A stretch of DNA of 64,000 nt from Microbacterium esteraromaticum. GTDB lineage: Bacteria > Actinomycetota > Actinomycetes > Actinomycetales > Microbacteriaceae. How positions within the stretch are numbered: the first letter of the stretch is position 1; each line of letters opens with the position of its first letter. The position numbers were made by a program, and so were the translations under genes. The notes beneath the pieces were generated by a model. The model saw nothing but the letters and a program-made list of their open reading frames with translations, was not told the origin of the DNA and made no database searches. Shown one piece after another: positions 29,647 through 37,867 of this stretch. The stretch lies in contig NZ_FUKO01000020.1 in assembly GCF_900163815.1 (NCBI RefSeq), positions 103,831 through 167,830 of the forward strand. The letters run 5' to 3'.

Positions 29647-30963
29647 CTAGTTGCCCGTTCCGATCTGCTCCGCCTGCTTCTGCGCGTCTGCCAGAGCATC
29701 CTTCGCGGATACACCCCCACGAACGACCTTCTCCATCTGCTGACCGATCATGTTGCCCACCTGGGTCCAGGTGGAGACAGGAGGACGGTTCACACCGGAT
29801 TCCAGCGACTCGCGAACGACATCAAGCAGATCACCCTGCAGCGCGGGGTCGTCCCAGGCGGCCTTCACTGCTGGCATGTTCTTGAAAATCTTGTACCACT
29901 GCACCTGCTGGGCCGGTTCGGACATCCAACGCGTGAACTTCCAGGCAGCATCCTTGTTGGCACTGTCGGACGGCACCATCCAGCTGCCGCCGCCCATGCT
30001 GGAACCGGAGTCACCGCCGGGGCCGACGGGGTTCAGAGCGTAACCGATGTGCTCCGCACCCCAGCCCTCGCCATTCGCATCATCGAACCAGGAAGCGAAC
30101 CAGGGGCCGGCATCCCAGATCGCAGCGTTCTTGCCCTGCGTCATCCACGGCACGGTATCGAGGAACGCGGGCCCATCCTGCGAGGCGTAGCCGTCCTTCA
30201 TGAGACCCGCCCAGAAGTCGAGCGCCTCGACGTTCTCGGGGGAATCGATGGTCCACGTCGACAGATCATCGCTGATCATCGCGCCGCCGTTCTGCGCCGC
30301 GATGACCGCGAGCTGTTGTGCGGTGTACTGGTCGTAATTGGCCGAGAGCGAGAGCGGGTACTCCACTCCGCTGGCCTTGAGCTTCTCGGCGAAATCGATG
30401 ACGCCGTCCCAGTCCTTCGGCACTTCCGCGCCCGCGGTCTCGACGAGGTCGGTCCGGTACATGAAGACGTTCGCGTAGGCGTACCACGGCACGGCGTACG
30501 CGACGCCATCGACCACGGAGTTGTTCCACATCGAATCGTAGAAGTCGCTGGCTTCGACCAGACCGTCAGGAACGGTGTCGAACCCATCTGTGGCGATCAA
30601 TGCCGACTGCGTCTCGGTGAACGCGTACAGCAGGTCGGGTGTCGTTCCCGCGGTGATCGCCGCAGTGAGCTTCGACTGGAACTCCGCCTCGGGGACCTCC
30701 GTCATCTTGATCTCGACGTCGGGGTTGTCCTTCTTGAACTCCGCGAACATGTCGGGCAGCTTCGCCCCATCGGCGCCCTGGGTCCAGACGTCGAGGTTTC
30801 CGGTCGCAGGCTTGGTGTCGATGGCAGCGGTGTCGCCTCCTCCGGTGCCGCCGGGGCCGGGGTCAGCGCTGCGACCGCAGCCGGTCAGTAGCAGTGCGCT
30901 GGATGCGACCAGTGCGATTCCGAGCAGCGTTGCACGGCGTCGCGAGGAAAAGGGTGTGGACAT
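29647..30963 (-). CDS. Sugar ABC transporter substrate-binding lipoprotein
   Basis: 438 aa. A signal peptide with an Arg-rich start and the lipobox 'LLTGC' places the acylated Cys at residue 29, followed by a Gly/Pro-rich tether. The rest is the two-lobed family-1 solute-binding fold (CUT1), with many Trp residues ('NLDVWTQGADG', 'IDFWAG', 'DAGPWFASWFDD') that could stack on sugar rings. The ATG at 30963 is preferred over 30972 because AAGGAG is then 9 nt away rather than adjacent. Confidence 0.93.
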   Translation of the reverse strand: MSTPFSSRRRATLLGIALVASSALLLTGCGRSADPGPGGTGGGDTAAIDTKPATGNLDVWTQGADGAKLPDMFAEFKKDNPDVEIKMTEVPEAEFQSKLTAAITAGTTPDLLYAFTETQSALIATDGFDTVPDGLVEASDFYDSMWNNSVVDGVAYAVPWYAYANVFMYRTDLVETAGAEVPKDWDGVIDFAEKLKASGVEYPLSLSANYDQYTAQQLAVIAAQNGGAMISDDLSTWTIDSPENVEALDFWAGLMKDGYASQDGPAFLDTVPWMTQGKNAAIWDAGPWFASWFDDANGEGWGAEHIGYALNPVGPGGDSGSSMGGGSWMVPSDSANKDAAWKFTRWMSEPAQQVQWYKIFKNMPAVKAAWDDPALQGDLLDVVRESLESGVNRPPVSTWTQVGNMIGQQMEKVVRGGVSAKDALADAQKQAEQIGTGN

Positions 30964-31013
30964 CGCGATCATCTCCTTGGTGGTGTGGTGGTGCAGGTGG
31001 TGGATATTGCAGG

Positions 31014-32507
31014 TCAGATTTCCGCGCTGATGGCTCGCGCGATGCGGACAGAGAGGATGGCACCTGTCAACGTCGAGTTGCAGGTCAACGCGGTGGGCAC
31101 GACGCCGTTTCCAGCGAGGAACAGGTTGGTGAAACCCCAGACGCGCCCGTCTGTGTCAACGACACTGGTGCCGTCATCGGCGACACCCATCCGGACGGTG
31201 CCGGTGTAGTGCAGAGATGCGCCAGGAGGCTGCACCTCGCGATACTCCTGCGGGAACGTGCCTAGCGCGTTCGCAGCAGCCTGTTGAACATCCTGCATCC
31301 GCCGGATCTCGTCCAGGTCGTTGTCCGAATACGAGAAGTGCACGGTCATGTGCGGCATGCCCAGCTCGTCGACGAGGTCGTCCGAGAACTCGATGCGGTT
31401 CTCCGGGCGAATCTCCGTCGAGCAGTACCAGCCGACGCTGAGCATGTGCTTGCCCTCGAACTCGCGCTCCATGAGCTGGCCATGCATCGGCCGGGCCGCA
31501 CCGATGGACGGGCTCCAGAGCGAATCGATGAACGGCTCACCGGCTGGGGGCTGCAGCACGTCAGCATCGCTCAGACCGAAACGTGCGGCATCGATCTCCA
31601 CCTCGCCGTCGATCGACGCGTGCTCGTTCAGCCGCACCCCGAGAGCATCAGGACGGATGCGGGATGCCCAGAGCAGCTGCGGCGTGCGCAGCGCATCCGC
31701 TGCGATCAGGAACCGGTCGGCGCGCACCACTTCGTCCACGCCGGTAGCGAGGTCGCGCAGTGCAAGACCCGTGACAGTCGAACCGTCGTGTTCGATCTTC
31801 GTGACCAGCAGCCCCGTTCGCAGCTCGACCGCGGGCGCGCCGCCGTCGAAGACGAAGGGCGCGATGTCGCGAGGCCCGGTGCGCGCGAAGGGCTTCCCGG
31901 CACGTGCGACACCGCCCATCGGCATGTATCCGAACGAGCGCTCCGGGTCGGGACTGGGCACGACTTCGCGCAGGGCATCGAAGATCGGCTGCGTGAAGGG
32001 ATTCTCCACATCGGGGATCAGCGGGCCCACTGAGGTGCGCAGCAGCCGGCGAGCCGTCTCCTGATCAGCATCCCATTCTTCACGCGGCAGGAAGTCTGGA
32101 ATCTCCGCTTCATAGGGCCATGGCGTCGCCGCGGTCCAGTGCACGCCCATGCCGCCGACATTCCACGACACGGATCCGCCCGGGAACTCCGCGAAGTTAT
32201 GTCCGAAGAATGCGGCGGGGAACACGCCGGTGGACTGCGGGTTCCAGGCGTCGCCATCGATGGCGTTCATCGACGCTGCGCCCTTGACGTACTCGATCTG
32301 GCGCGCACGACGCATCAGGTCGTTGTACGAGGCGTTCATCGCAGACTCATCTGCTTCGACGAGGTGCTCGCCGGCAACGTCGGTGATCGCGCTGCCGGCT
32401 TCGATGACTAGGATCTTCGCCGAAGGCGAATGCGTGTGCACCTGTTCGGCGATGATGGCGCCGTTCGGCCCGGAGCCGACGATGACGAGATCGAAGTTTT
32501 CGGCCAT
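31014..32507 (-). CDS. GMC oxidoreductase, pyranose-oxidase/glycoside 3-oxidase type
   Basis: 497-aa FAD enzyme. 'VIVGSGPNGAIIAEQ' (residues 9-23) binds ADP. 'GGMGVHWTAATP' corresponds to the region of fungal pyranose 2-oxidase that carries the FAD-linking His. Near the C-terminus, 'LHYTGTVRMG' and 'PTALTCNSTLTGA' supply the His/Asn catalytic pair. Bacterial relatives (CarA-type enzymes) oxidize C3 of glycosides. ATG at 32507 chosen for AAGGA at 6 nt; an ATG at 32534 has no site. No signal peptide, so it acts in the cytoplasm on imported substrate, making H2O2 if O2 is the acceptor. Confidence 0.85.
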   Translation of the reverse strand: MAENFDLVIVGSGPNGAIIAEQVHTHSPSAKILVIEAGSAITDVAGEHLVEADESAMNASYNDLMRRARQIEYVKGAASMNAIDGDAWNPQSTGVFPAAFFGHNFAEFPGGSVSWNVGGMGVHWTAATPWPYEAEIPDFLPREEWDADQETARRLLRTSVGPLIPDVENPFTQPIFDALREVVPSPDPERSFGYMPMGGVARAGKPFARTGPRDIAPFVFDGGAPAVELRTGLLVTKIEHDGSTVTGLALRDLATGVDEVVRADRFLIAADALRTPQLLWASRIRPDALGVRLNEHASIDGEVEIDAARFGLSDADVLQPPAGEPFIDSLWSPSIGAARPMHGQLMEREFEGKHMLSVGWYCSTEIRPENRIEFSDDLVDELGMPHMTVHFSYSDNDLDEIRRMQDVQQAAANALGTFPQEYREVQPPGASLHYTGTVRMGVADDGTSVVDTDGRVWGFTNLFLAGNGVVPTALTCNSTLTGAILSVRIARAISAEI

Positions 32508-32536
32508 CTCATGTCCTTCTTCATGTGCGTTCATGG

Positions 32537-33649
32537 TTAGTCAGTGCCAGGAGTCGTGTCGACCCAGCGCTCCTCATCGGCGGCAAGAAGCACGGCCTCG
32601 GTCAGCGCAACGGCGCGAAGTCCGTCGGCAAATGTGGGGAGACCGTCGGGCTGCTCGCCCTGAATGGCCGCATAGACGTCGGCGACGAAAGAGTTGAATG
32701 CATCCTGATATCCCTGTGCATGGCCGGCAGGCACATTCGAGAATCGAGCGACTCCCGGGTGCGCGGTCTGCGGGTCGCGGAAGATCTGACGGTTGCCGTT
32801 GCGCTGACCGACCCAGAGTTCCTCCGGGCGCTCCTGATCGAAGCGAATGCTCTGATGCGCGCCATGCAGTTCCAGCGTGAGCGCGTTCTTGCGACCCGCG
32901 GCCATCTGCGAGATCAGCAGAGTGCCGATCGCACCGGATGCCAGCTCGGCGAGGATTGCGACCGCATCCTCATTCGCCACGGCATGTCCACCGCGCTCGT
33001 CGTATACGCGTCGTGTTCGCGCGGTCAGTCGCACGATCCGCTCCCCCGACACGAACTCCAACAGGTCGCACAGGTGCGAACCGATGTCGGCGAACGCGCG
33101 TGAAGGTCCGCCATCGGCCGACGTGGCGCGCCAGTCGTCATCTCCGGGAAGCAGCATCCAGTCCTGCAGATATCCGCAGTCGATCGTCAGCAGCGCACCG
33201 ATCTCGCCCGCGGCGACGCGTGCACGCGCTTCACGGACCATCGGGTGGTATCGGTACACGAAAGGAACAGCTGCGACGATGTTCTGCGCATCAGCCGCAG
33301 CGACAAGCGCACGAGCATCGACGAGCGTCGTTGCCAGCGGCTTCTCGCAGATGACATGTCGACCAGAGGCGATCACCTGCAGAGCAAGGTCCGCATGCGT
33401 GGCGTTAGGCGTGCAGATGTGCACGACATCGCTGGCATCCATGAGCAGTTCAGCCACGTCGTCGACCGACCGCGCGATTCCCAACGCATGCGCCGCCCGT
33501 TCTGCGCGCTCCGGCGAGGAACTGGCGAGAAGCTCCAGAGTCGCACCTGCGGCCCGCGCGGCGCGGCTGTGCACTTGAGCCATGAAGCCTCCGCCGAGGA
33601 AGCTGGATCGGATGATTCCGACCGCGGTGTCTGTGACGTCCGTTGTCAT
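32537..33649 (-). CDS. Gfo/Idh/MocA family sugar dehydrogenase
   Basis: 370 aa; first gene of the glycoside operon. 'VICEKPLATT' is the family E-K-P motif with the catalytic Lys, and 'FADIGSHLCDLLEF' supplies the second-domain Asp/His residues. The nucleotide loop is odd: 'VGIIRSSFLGGGFMAQVH' has extra residues before the glycines compared with the usual G-x-G-x-x-G. Expected to oxidize or re-reduce a keto-sugar with NAD(P). CAGAAT lies 7 nt before the ATG, suggesting a leaderless start. Confidence 0.88.
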   Translation of the reverse strand: MTTDVTDTAVGIIRSSFLGGGFMAQVHSRAARAAGATLELLASSSPERAERAAHALGIARSVDDVAELLMDASDVVHICTPNATHADLALQVIASGRHVICEKPLATTLVDARALVAAADAQNIVAAVPFVYRYHPMVREARARVAAGEIGALLTIDCGYLQDWMLLPGDDDWRATSADGGPSRAFADIGSHLCDLLEFVSGERIVRLTARTRRVYDERGGHAVANEDAVAILAELASGAIGTLLISQMAAGRKNALTLELHGAHQSIRFDQERPEELWVGQRNGNRQIFRDPQTAHPGVARFSNVPAGHAQGYQDAFNSFVADVYAAIQGEQPDGLPTFADGLRAVALTEAVLLAADEERWVDTTPGTD

Positions 33650-33656
33650 GTCAACG
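33641..33656. promoter_or_regulatory. Candidate ROK operator: CGTTG-N6-CAACG over the operon start
   Basis: 5-bp inverted repeat with a 6-nt spacer that covers the ATG of the Gfo/Idh gene. It shares the form TTG-N6-CAA with the repeat at 33679-33694; their centres are 38 bp apart. Confidence 0.45.
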
Positions 33657-33662
33657 ATTCTG
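33657..33662 (-). promoter_or_regulatory. -10 element of the glycoside operon
   Basis: CAGAAT on the minus strand, 7 nt before the ATG at 33649. It lies between the two TTG-N6-CAA repeats. Confidence 0.45.
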
Positions 33663-33678
33663 ACACAGATCGACCTAC

Positions 33679-33694
33679 TTTTGCTAGACCAAAA
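33679..33694. promoter_or_regulatory. Candidate ROK operator: TTTTG-N6-CAAAA
   Basis: Perfect 5-bp inverted repeat with a 6-nt spacer in the region between the operon and the divergent ROK gene, at about the -35 of the operon promoter. AT-rich arms like these are common in ROK-family operators. Confidence 0.6.
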
Positions 33695-33753
33695 TCATAA
33701 GTTGTTCGTTGACACGCGAATGTCTGGACCAGTAGAAGCGAAAGCACCTGTGA

Positions 33754-33759
33754 TTTACT
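33754..33759 (+). promoter_or_regulatory. -10 element, leaderless start of the ROK gene
   Basis: TTTACT followed by 6 nt and the ATG at 33766. An alternative upstream promoter (TTGACA at 33709, TAGAAG 18 nt later) would give a short leader. Confidence 0.4.
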
Positions 33760-33765
33760 GACTGC

Positions 33766-34971
33766 ATGAGCGACGCCGAACGACTTTCCGCGGGTGCATC
33801 TCCGGGAGCTGGGGACATCGTGCAGCTTCTGCTGGACGGGCACGCACATACGAAGGCTGATCTCGTCCACCTGACCGGCCTCGCCCGCTCCACCGTCTCC
33901 TCGCGGGTGGATGCGCTCGTCGAATCGGGCCTGGTTTCATTCGCCGGAGAGGGTGCATCGACCGGAGGGCGTCCGCCGTCGCGCGTCGCGTTCAATCCCC
34001 GTGCCGGCTTGATCCTCGCGGCTGATCTCGGCGCCTCCCACGGCACAGTGGCCATCGCCGATCTCAGCGGGCATATCCTGGCGGCGCGGCGCGACGAGAT
34101 CGATATCGCGGCAGGCCCGCTCGTCGTGCTCGATACAATCCTCGACGAATGGCGTCGCCTACTCGCAGACAATAATTTGAGCAGCATCCGCGTCGCTGGT
34201 GTGGGAATCGGCGTGCCAGGGCCTGTCGAGCATTCCACCGGGCGTCCGTACAACCCGCCGATCATGCCCGGCTGGGACCGGTTCGACGTGCCGGAGTACG
34301 TGCGCCGCAGCTTTGATGTGCCCGTTCTCGTGGACAATGACGTCAACATCCTCGCGCTTGGAGAGCAGGCGACCACTTTCCCCGACGCCACAAATCTTGT
34401 CTTCGTCAAGGTGGCAACGGGCATCGGCGCCGGCATCATCGTCGGCGGCCACTTGCAACGTGGTGCGCAGGGGTCTGCCGGCGACATGGGCCACGTGCGG
34501 GTTCCCCATTCTGCGGAATCGTCGCATGCGCCGGGCGAAGAGCGCGATCTCGAGGCCCTGGCCAGCGGCTCGGCGATCGCCGAATCCCTACGCGCACAGG
34601 GCCTGCCGGCTGAGAACAGCTCAGACGTGGTCGACCTGGTGCGCGCAGGAAACTCCACTGCCATCGACGCCACCCGACAGGCCGGCAGGGATGTCGGCGA
34701 GGTGCTGGCCACTGTCGTCAGCCTGCTCAATCCGTCGATCATCGTGCTGGGTGGCAGCATTGCCGGTGCCGGTGAGCATCTGCTTGCTGGCGTGCGTGAA
34801 GTCGTCTATCGACGGTCGATCCCGCTTGCCACCCAGCACCTGTCAATCGTTCAGACGCAGGCCGGAGAACGCGCCGGTGTCTTGGGCGCAGCCATCATGG
34901 TTATCCGCGAAGTGCTATCGCCCGCCACGATCGATGCAGCGATCGCCGCCGGTGAGCGTTGGAGCCGCTGA
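33766..34971 (+). CDS. ROK-family transcriptional repressor
   Basis: 401 aa. An N-terminal winged helix ('HTKADLVHLTGLARSTVSSR') is followed by the sugar-kinase-like ROK domain with 'GIGVPGPVE' and 'VKVATGIGAGIIVGG'. The usual zinc site C-x-C-G-x-x-G-C after 'GHVRV' is missing: the stretch 'PHSAESSHAPGEERDLEALA' has no Cys. It lies divergent from the glycoside operon and probably represses it until a sugar or keto-sugar binds. Confidence 0.9.
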   Translation: MSDAERLSAGASPGAGDIVQLLLDGHAHTKADLVHLTGLARSTVSSRVDALVESGLVSFAGEGASTGGRPPSRVAFNPRAGLILAADLGASHGTVAIADLSGHILAARRDEIDIAAGPLVVLDTILDEWRRLLADNNLSSIRVAGVGIGVPGPVEHSTGRPYNPPIMPGWDRFDVPEYVRRSFDVPVLVDNDVNILALGEQATTFPDATNLVFVKVATGIGAGIIVGGHLQRGAQGSAGDMGHVRVPHSAESSHAPGEERDLEALASGSAIAESLRAQGLPAENSSDVVDLVRAGNSTAIDATRQAGRDVGEVLATVVSLLNPSIIVLGGSIAGAGEHLLAGVREVVYRRSIPLATQHLSIVQTQAGERAGVLGAAIMVIREVLSPATIDAAIAAGERWSR

Positions 34972-35018
34972 ACAACGCGGCATCCGCACGGCCCACCGAC
35001 CTTATGCTCCGCGAGGGA

Positions 35019-35024
35019 TAGTCT
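35019..35024 (+). promoter_or_regulatory. -10 element, leaderless start of DUF4166 gene
   Basis: TAGTCT followed by 6 nt and the ATG at 35031. Confidence 0.5.
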
Positions 35025-35030
35025 CGAAGC

Positions 35031-35648
35031 ATGGATCATGTGCCCCAGTCCCCGTACCTTCGGGCCCTGGGCCAGCAGCGGACGCTCCTGCATCCGGCGC
35101 TCCGCGCCTACTTCTCTGCGGTGCCGCGCGGCCAGGTCGGCATCGGTGAGGGCGTCTTCCACCGGATCGGCACTCCGCGACGCTGGCTCTGGCCGATTCT
35201 GCGACTGTTTCAGAACCGCGGCGTCGTCCACGCCGGCTGGCACGAGGACGTGCCGTTCACGGTGCGCAACCGCACGATCGCGAGCACAGCGATCGGTGTG
35301 CGCACCCTGCACCTGCCCGACGGCGATTGGACCATGAAGGATGCCGTCAGCGCGCATCCTCGCGGCACGGTCGTCGATCAGCTCGGCGAGCCGACCACGC
35401 TCGCCGTCTCGTTCGAGGTCTTCGTCGACGGCGACGCTCTGGCATTGCGCAGCAAAGCGGTCGGCATCAGGTGGGGTTGGCTGCGGATCCGCCTTCCGCG
35501 ACTGATCGCACCGGTCGTCCGGCTGCGCGAGAGCGCCGAGAAGCAGTCCGGCCGCCAGCGTGTGGTGCTGACCGTCGATATGCCGCTCATCGGCCGTCTG
35601 TATGAATACGACGGCACCTTCGAGTACCGAGTGCAGGCGGGAGTCTGA
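35031..35648 (+). CDS. DUF4166 domain protein
   Basis: 205 aa. 'YLRALGQQRTLLHPALRAYF', 'GEGVFHRIG' and 'FTVRNRT' match the DUF4166 domain, which is often fused or linked to epimerases and saccharopine-dehydrogenase-like proteins. No membrane helix. The last base of its stop is the first base of the next ATG (TGATG), so it is coupled to the TIGR01777 epimerase. Function unknown. Confidence 0.85.
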   Translation: MDHVPQSPYLRALGQQRTLLHPALRAYFSAVPRGQVGIGEGVFHRIGTPRRWLWPILRLFQNRGVVHAGWHEDVPFTVRNRTIASTAIGVRTLHLPDGDWTMKDAVSAHPRGTVVDQLGEPTTLAVSFEVFVDGDALALRSKAVGIRWGWLRIRLPRLIAPVVRLRESAEKQSGRQRVVLTVDMPLIGRLYEYDGTFEYRVQAGV

Positions 35649-36601
35649 TGTCCAGGGTCGTCATCGGCGGTTCGACGGGGTTCATCGGGCGCCACCTGCA
35701 GCAGAAGTATCGAGCTGAGGGTCGTGAGGTCGTGACGGTCTCGCGCTCGGGCGCCAACCTGTCCTGGAACGATCAGGACGGCATCGGTGCGGCTGTCGAC
35801 GGCGCCGGGCTCGTGATCGGCCTGGCAGGCAAGAGTGTCAGCTGCCGTTACACCCCGGAGAACAGAGCCGAGATCTTCCGCTCACGGCTCGACACCACGG
35901 CCGCACTCAGCACCGCCATCGCCCGTGCGAGCACCCCACCGCCGCTGTGGGTGAACTCATCGACCGCGACCATCTACCGGCACGCAGAAGATCGGCCGAT
36001 GACCGAATCGACCGGAGAGCTCGGCACCGGGTTCTCGGTGGAAGTCGCCAAGGCGTGGGAGCGAGCGCTGTTCGCCGATGAGCTCCCTGAGACACGTCGC
36101 GTGGCATTGCGCACCGCGATCGTGCTCGGCGACGACGGAGTGCTCGGACCATTGCGCGGGCTAGCCCGGATCGGGCTCGGCGGCACGCAGCTCGACGGCT
36201 GGTGGCCGGTGACGAAGTCGCGTCGCGAGGCCGGTACCGCGCACTTCCCTGGTGCGCGCGGCGGTCGTCAGCGCTTCAGCTGGATCCACGTCGACGACGT
36301 CGTCGGGATCATCGACTTTCTGGAACAGCATCCGGAGTTGGCGAATGCCGTGAACGCGGCGACCCCGAACCCGGTCGACAACAGAGAGTTCATGGCGACA
36401 GTGCGTCGAGCGCTCGGGGTGCGGTTCGGCCCGCCGATGCCGCGGTGGATGCTGGAGATCGGTGCACTCGGCATCCGCACCGAAACGGAACTCATTCTGA
36501 AGAGCCGATGGGTCCTGCCCGAAAAGCTCGTCGACGCCGGCTACGAATTCCGGTATCCGACGCTGGGCGAGGCCATCCGCGCGTCGCTGGCTGTCGTCTA
36601 A
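35648..36601 (+). CDS. TIGR01777-family NAD-dependent epimerase
   Basis: 317-aa extended SDR. 'VVIGGSTGFIGRHLQQ' is the nucleotide motif; 'GLAGKSV', 'SSTATIYRH' and 'RFSWIHVDDVVGII' are typical of the YfcH/SulA-like TIGR01777 family, and the C-terminus is DUF1731. The reaction is unknown. Co-transcribed with the DUF4166 gene. Its 3' end overlaps the convergent PLDc_N gene by 4 nt. Confidence 0.9.
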   Translation: MSRVVIGGSTGFIGRHLQQKYRAEGREVVTVSRSGANLSWNDQDGIGAAVDGAGLVIGLAGKSVSCRYTPENRAEIFRSRLDTTAALSTAIARASTPPPLWVNSSTATIYRHAEDRPMTESTGELGTGFSVEVAKAWERALFADELPETRRVALRTAIVLGDDGVLGPLRGLARIGLGGTQLDGWWPVTKSRREAGTAHFPGARGGRQRFSWIHVDDVVGIIDFLEQHPELANAVNAATPNPVDNREFMATVRRALGVRFGPPMPRWMLEIGALGIRTETELILKSRWVLPEKLVDAGYEFRYPTLGEAIRASLAVV

Positions 36602-36987
36602 CCCGCAGAGCCCGCTGAAGACTCGCCGTTCTCCCGCTTGCGCTTCTCGATCTCCTGCCGCAGACGCCATTCTTCGATCTCGCGGTCGAGGTCGGCGATC
36701 TGCTCCTCAGTAGTGCGTGTGTCTGCCGGCACGGTCGGCACCATCGGCGCAGCCGTGCGCGTCGGCTCGGTATCACGGCTTCTCGCGGGCCGTCCGATCT
36801 GCAGGCCGCCCTGCGGATATTCGCGCCCGAGCGCGAACCACAGCGCCGCCCCGATGAACGGCAGCAGAATCACCAGCAGCAGCCAGACGAATTTCGGCAT
36901 GTAGCGCACCTGCGAATCATCGCGACGGATGATGTCCACCAGGGCGAACACCATCAGGGCGATGACGAGTACAGACAGGAACGGCAT
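36598..36987 (-). CDS. PLDc_N-domain membrane protein
   Basis: 129 aa. Two N-terminal membrane helices with 'FALVDIIRRDDSQVRYMPKF' between them match the phospholipase-D-nuclease N-terminal (PLDc_N) domain without any catalytic domain. The C-terminal part is a Glu/Arg-rich coiled coil. TACTCT lies 6 nt before the ATG. Role unknown. Confidence 0.85.
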   Translation of the reverse strand: MPFLSVLVIALMVFALVDIIRRDDSQVRYMPKFVWLLLVILLPFIGAALWFALGREYPQGGLQIGRPARSRDTEPTRTAAPMVPTVPADTRTTEEQIADLDREIEEWRLRQEIEKRKRENGESSAGSAG

Positions 36988-36993
36988 GCTCTC

Positions 36994-36999
36994 AGAGTA
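36994..36999 (-). promoter_or_regulatory. -10 element, leaderless start of PLDc_N gene
   Basis: TACTCT on the minus strand, 6 nt before the ATG at 36987. Confidence 0.5.
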
Positions 37000-37030
37000 G
37001 ACGACCGCGCGGGCCGTCGGGCATCGTGGA

Positions 37031-37867
37031 CTACTCCGCGCCGGTCGCGACCGGGAGCCCGGGCGTATTCGACCACGCGCTCCATGACCCGGGATAGACA
37101 GTCACGTCTTTGCCGATGATCGCTCCGGCGAGCGCGAGCTGCGCCGCGGTGATGCCCGACCCGCAGTAGGCGGCGACGGAGGCATCGGCATCCGCGCCGA
37201 TGTCGTCGAAAGCCGCAGCGATGTCGGATGCTGAGACGAAGCGCCCATCATCGGTCAGCAGCCGCGCAATGGGCAGGTTCCGCGCCCCGGGGATGTGCCC
37301 CGCGATCGGGTCGAGCGGTTCGGTCTCGCCGCGGTATCGCTCCGCCGCTCGCGCGTCCACGAGCACACCCGACTCGGTCCACGCTCCGGCAGCCGACGTG
37401 TCGATGATCCCCCGGTCACCGGGAGACTCGAGCACGACGTCGCCAGCCGGAACAGCTGTCTCTCCGGTCTCACTCGCGCCACCCGCCGCGAGCCATGCCT
37501 GCCACCCGCCATCGAGCACGCGGACATCTTTCAGACCGGCGCGGCGCAGCGCCCACCATGCGCGGGATGCCGCCAGCATCCCGGCGCCGTCGTAGACGAC
37601 GACAGACGCACCCTGGCGGATTCCCCACCGCTGCGCCGCTGCGGCGAGCGCATCGTGGTCGGGAAGCGGATGCCGCCCCTCGTGCGGTTCACCGTGCCGT
37701 GTGAGGTCGCTTTCGACATCGACGAAGACGGCACCAGGGATGTGTCCGGCGAGGTACTGCTCCCGCCCGTCGTCACGGCCGAGCTGCCAGCGCACATCGA
37801 GCAGGTGCACGTCGTCCAGGCGCTCGCTCAGCTCGGCGACCGAGATCAGAGGATTGCTGTCGCTCAT
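37031..37867 (-). CDS. sseA: Sulfurtransferase (rhodanese pair, 3-mercaptopyruvate type)
   Basis: 278 aa with two rhodanese domains. Only the C-terminal one has the active Cys, C235 in 'YCGSGIT'; the C-G-S-G-x-T loop points to 3-mercaptopyruvate rather than thiosulfate as donor. The ATG overlaps the stop of the upstream aldo/keto reductase (ATGA) and lacks its own ribosome binding site, so it is translationally coupled. Confidence 0.9.
   Translation of the reverse strand: MSDSNPLISVAELSERLDDVHLLDVRWQLGRDDGREQYLAGHIPGAVFVDVESDLTRHGEPHEGRHPLPDHDALAAAAQRWGIRQGASVVVYDGAGMLAASRAWWALRRAGLKDVRVLDGGWQAWLAAGGASETGETAVPAGDVVLESPGDRGIIDTSAAGAWTESGVLVDARAAERYRGETEPLDPIAGHIPGARNLPIARLLTDDGRFVSASDIAAAFDDIGADADASVAAYCGSGITAAQLALAGAIIGKDVTVYPGSWSAWSNTPGLPVATGAE

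Noticed and set aside
28720..30891. 723-codon open frame on the plus strand
   Set aside because: Runs antisense to the permease and binding-protein genes, which have clear domains and ribosome sites.
33709..33739. TTGACA and TAGAAG as main ROK promoter
   Set aside because: The -10 match is poor. Kept as an alternative to the leaderless TTTACT site.
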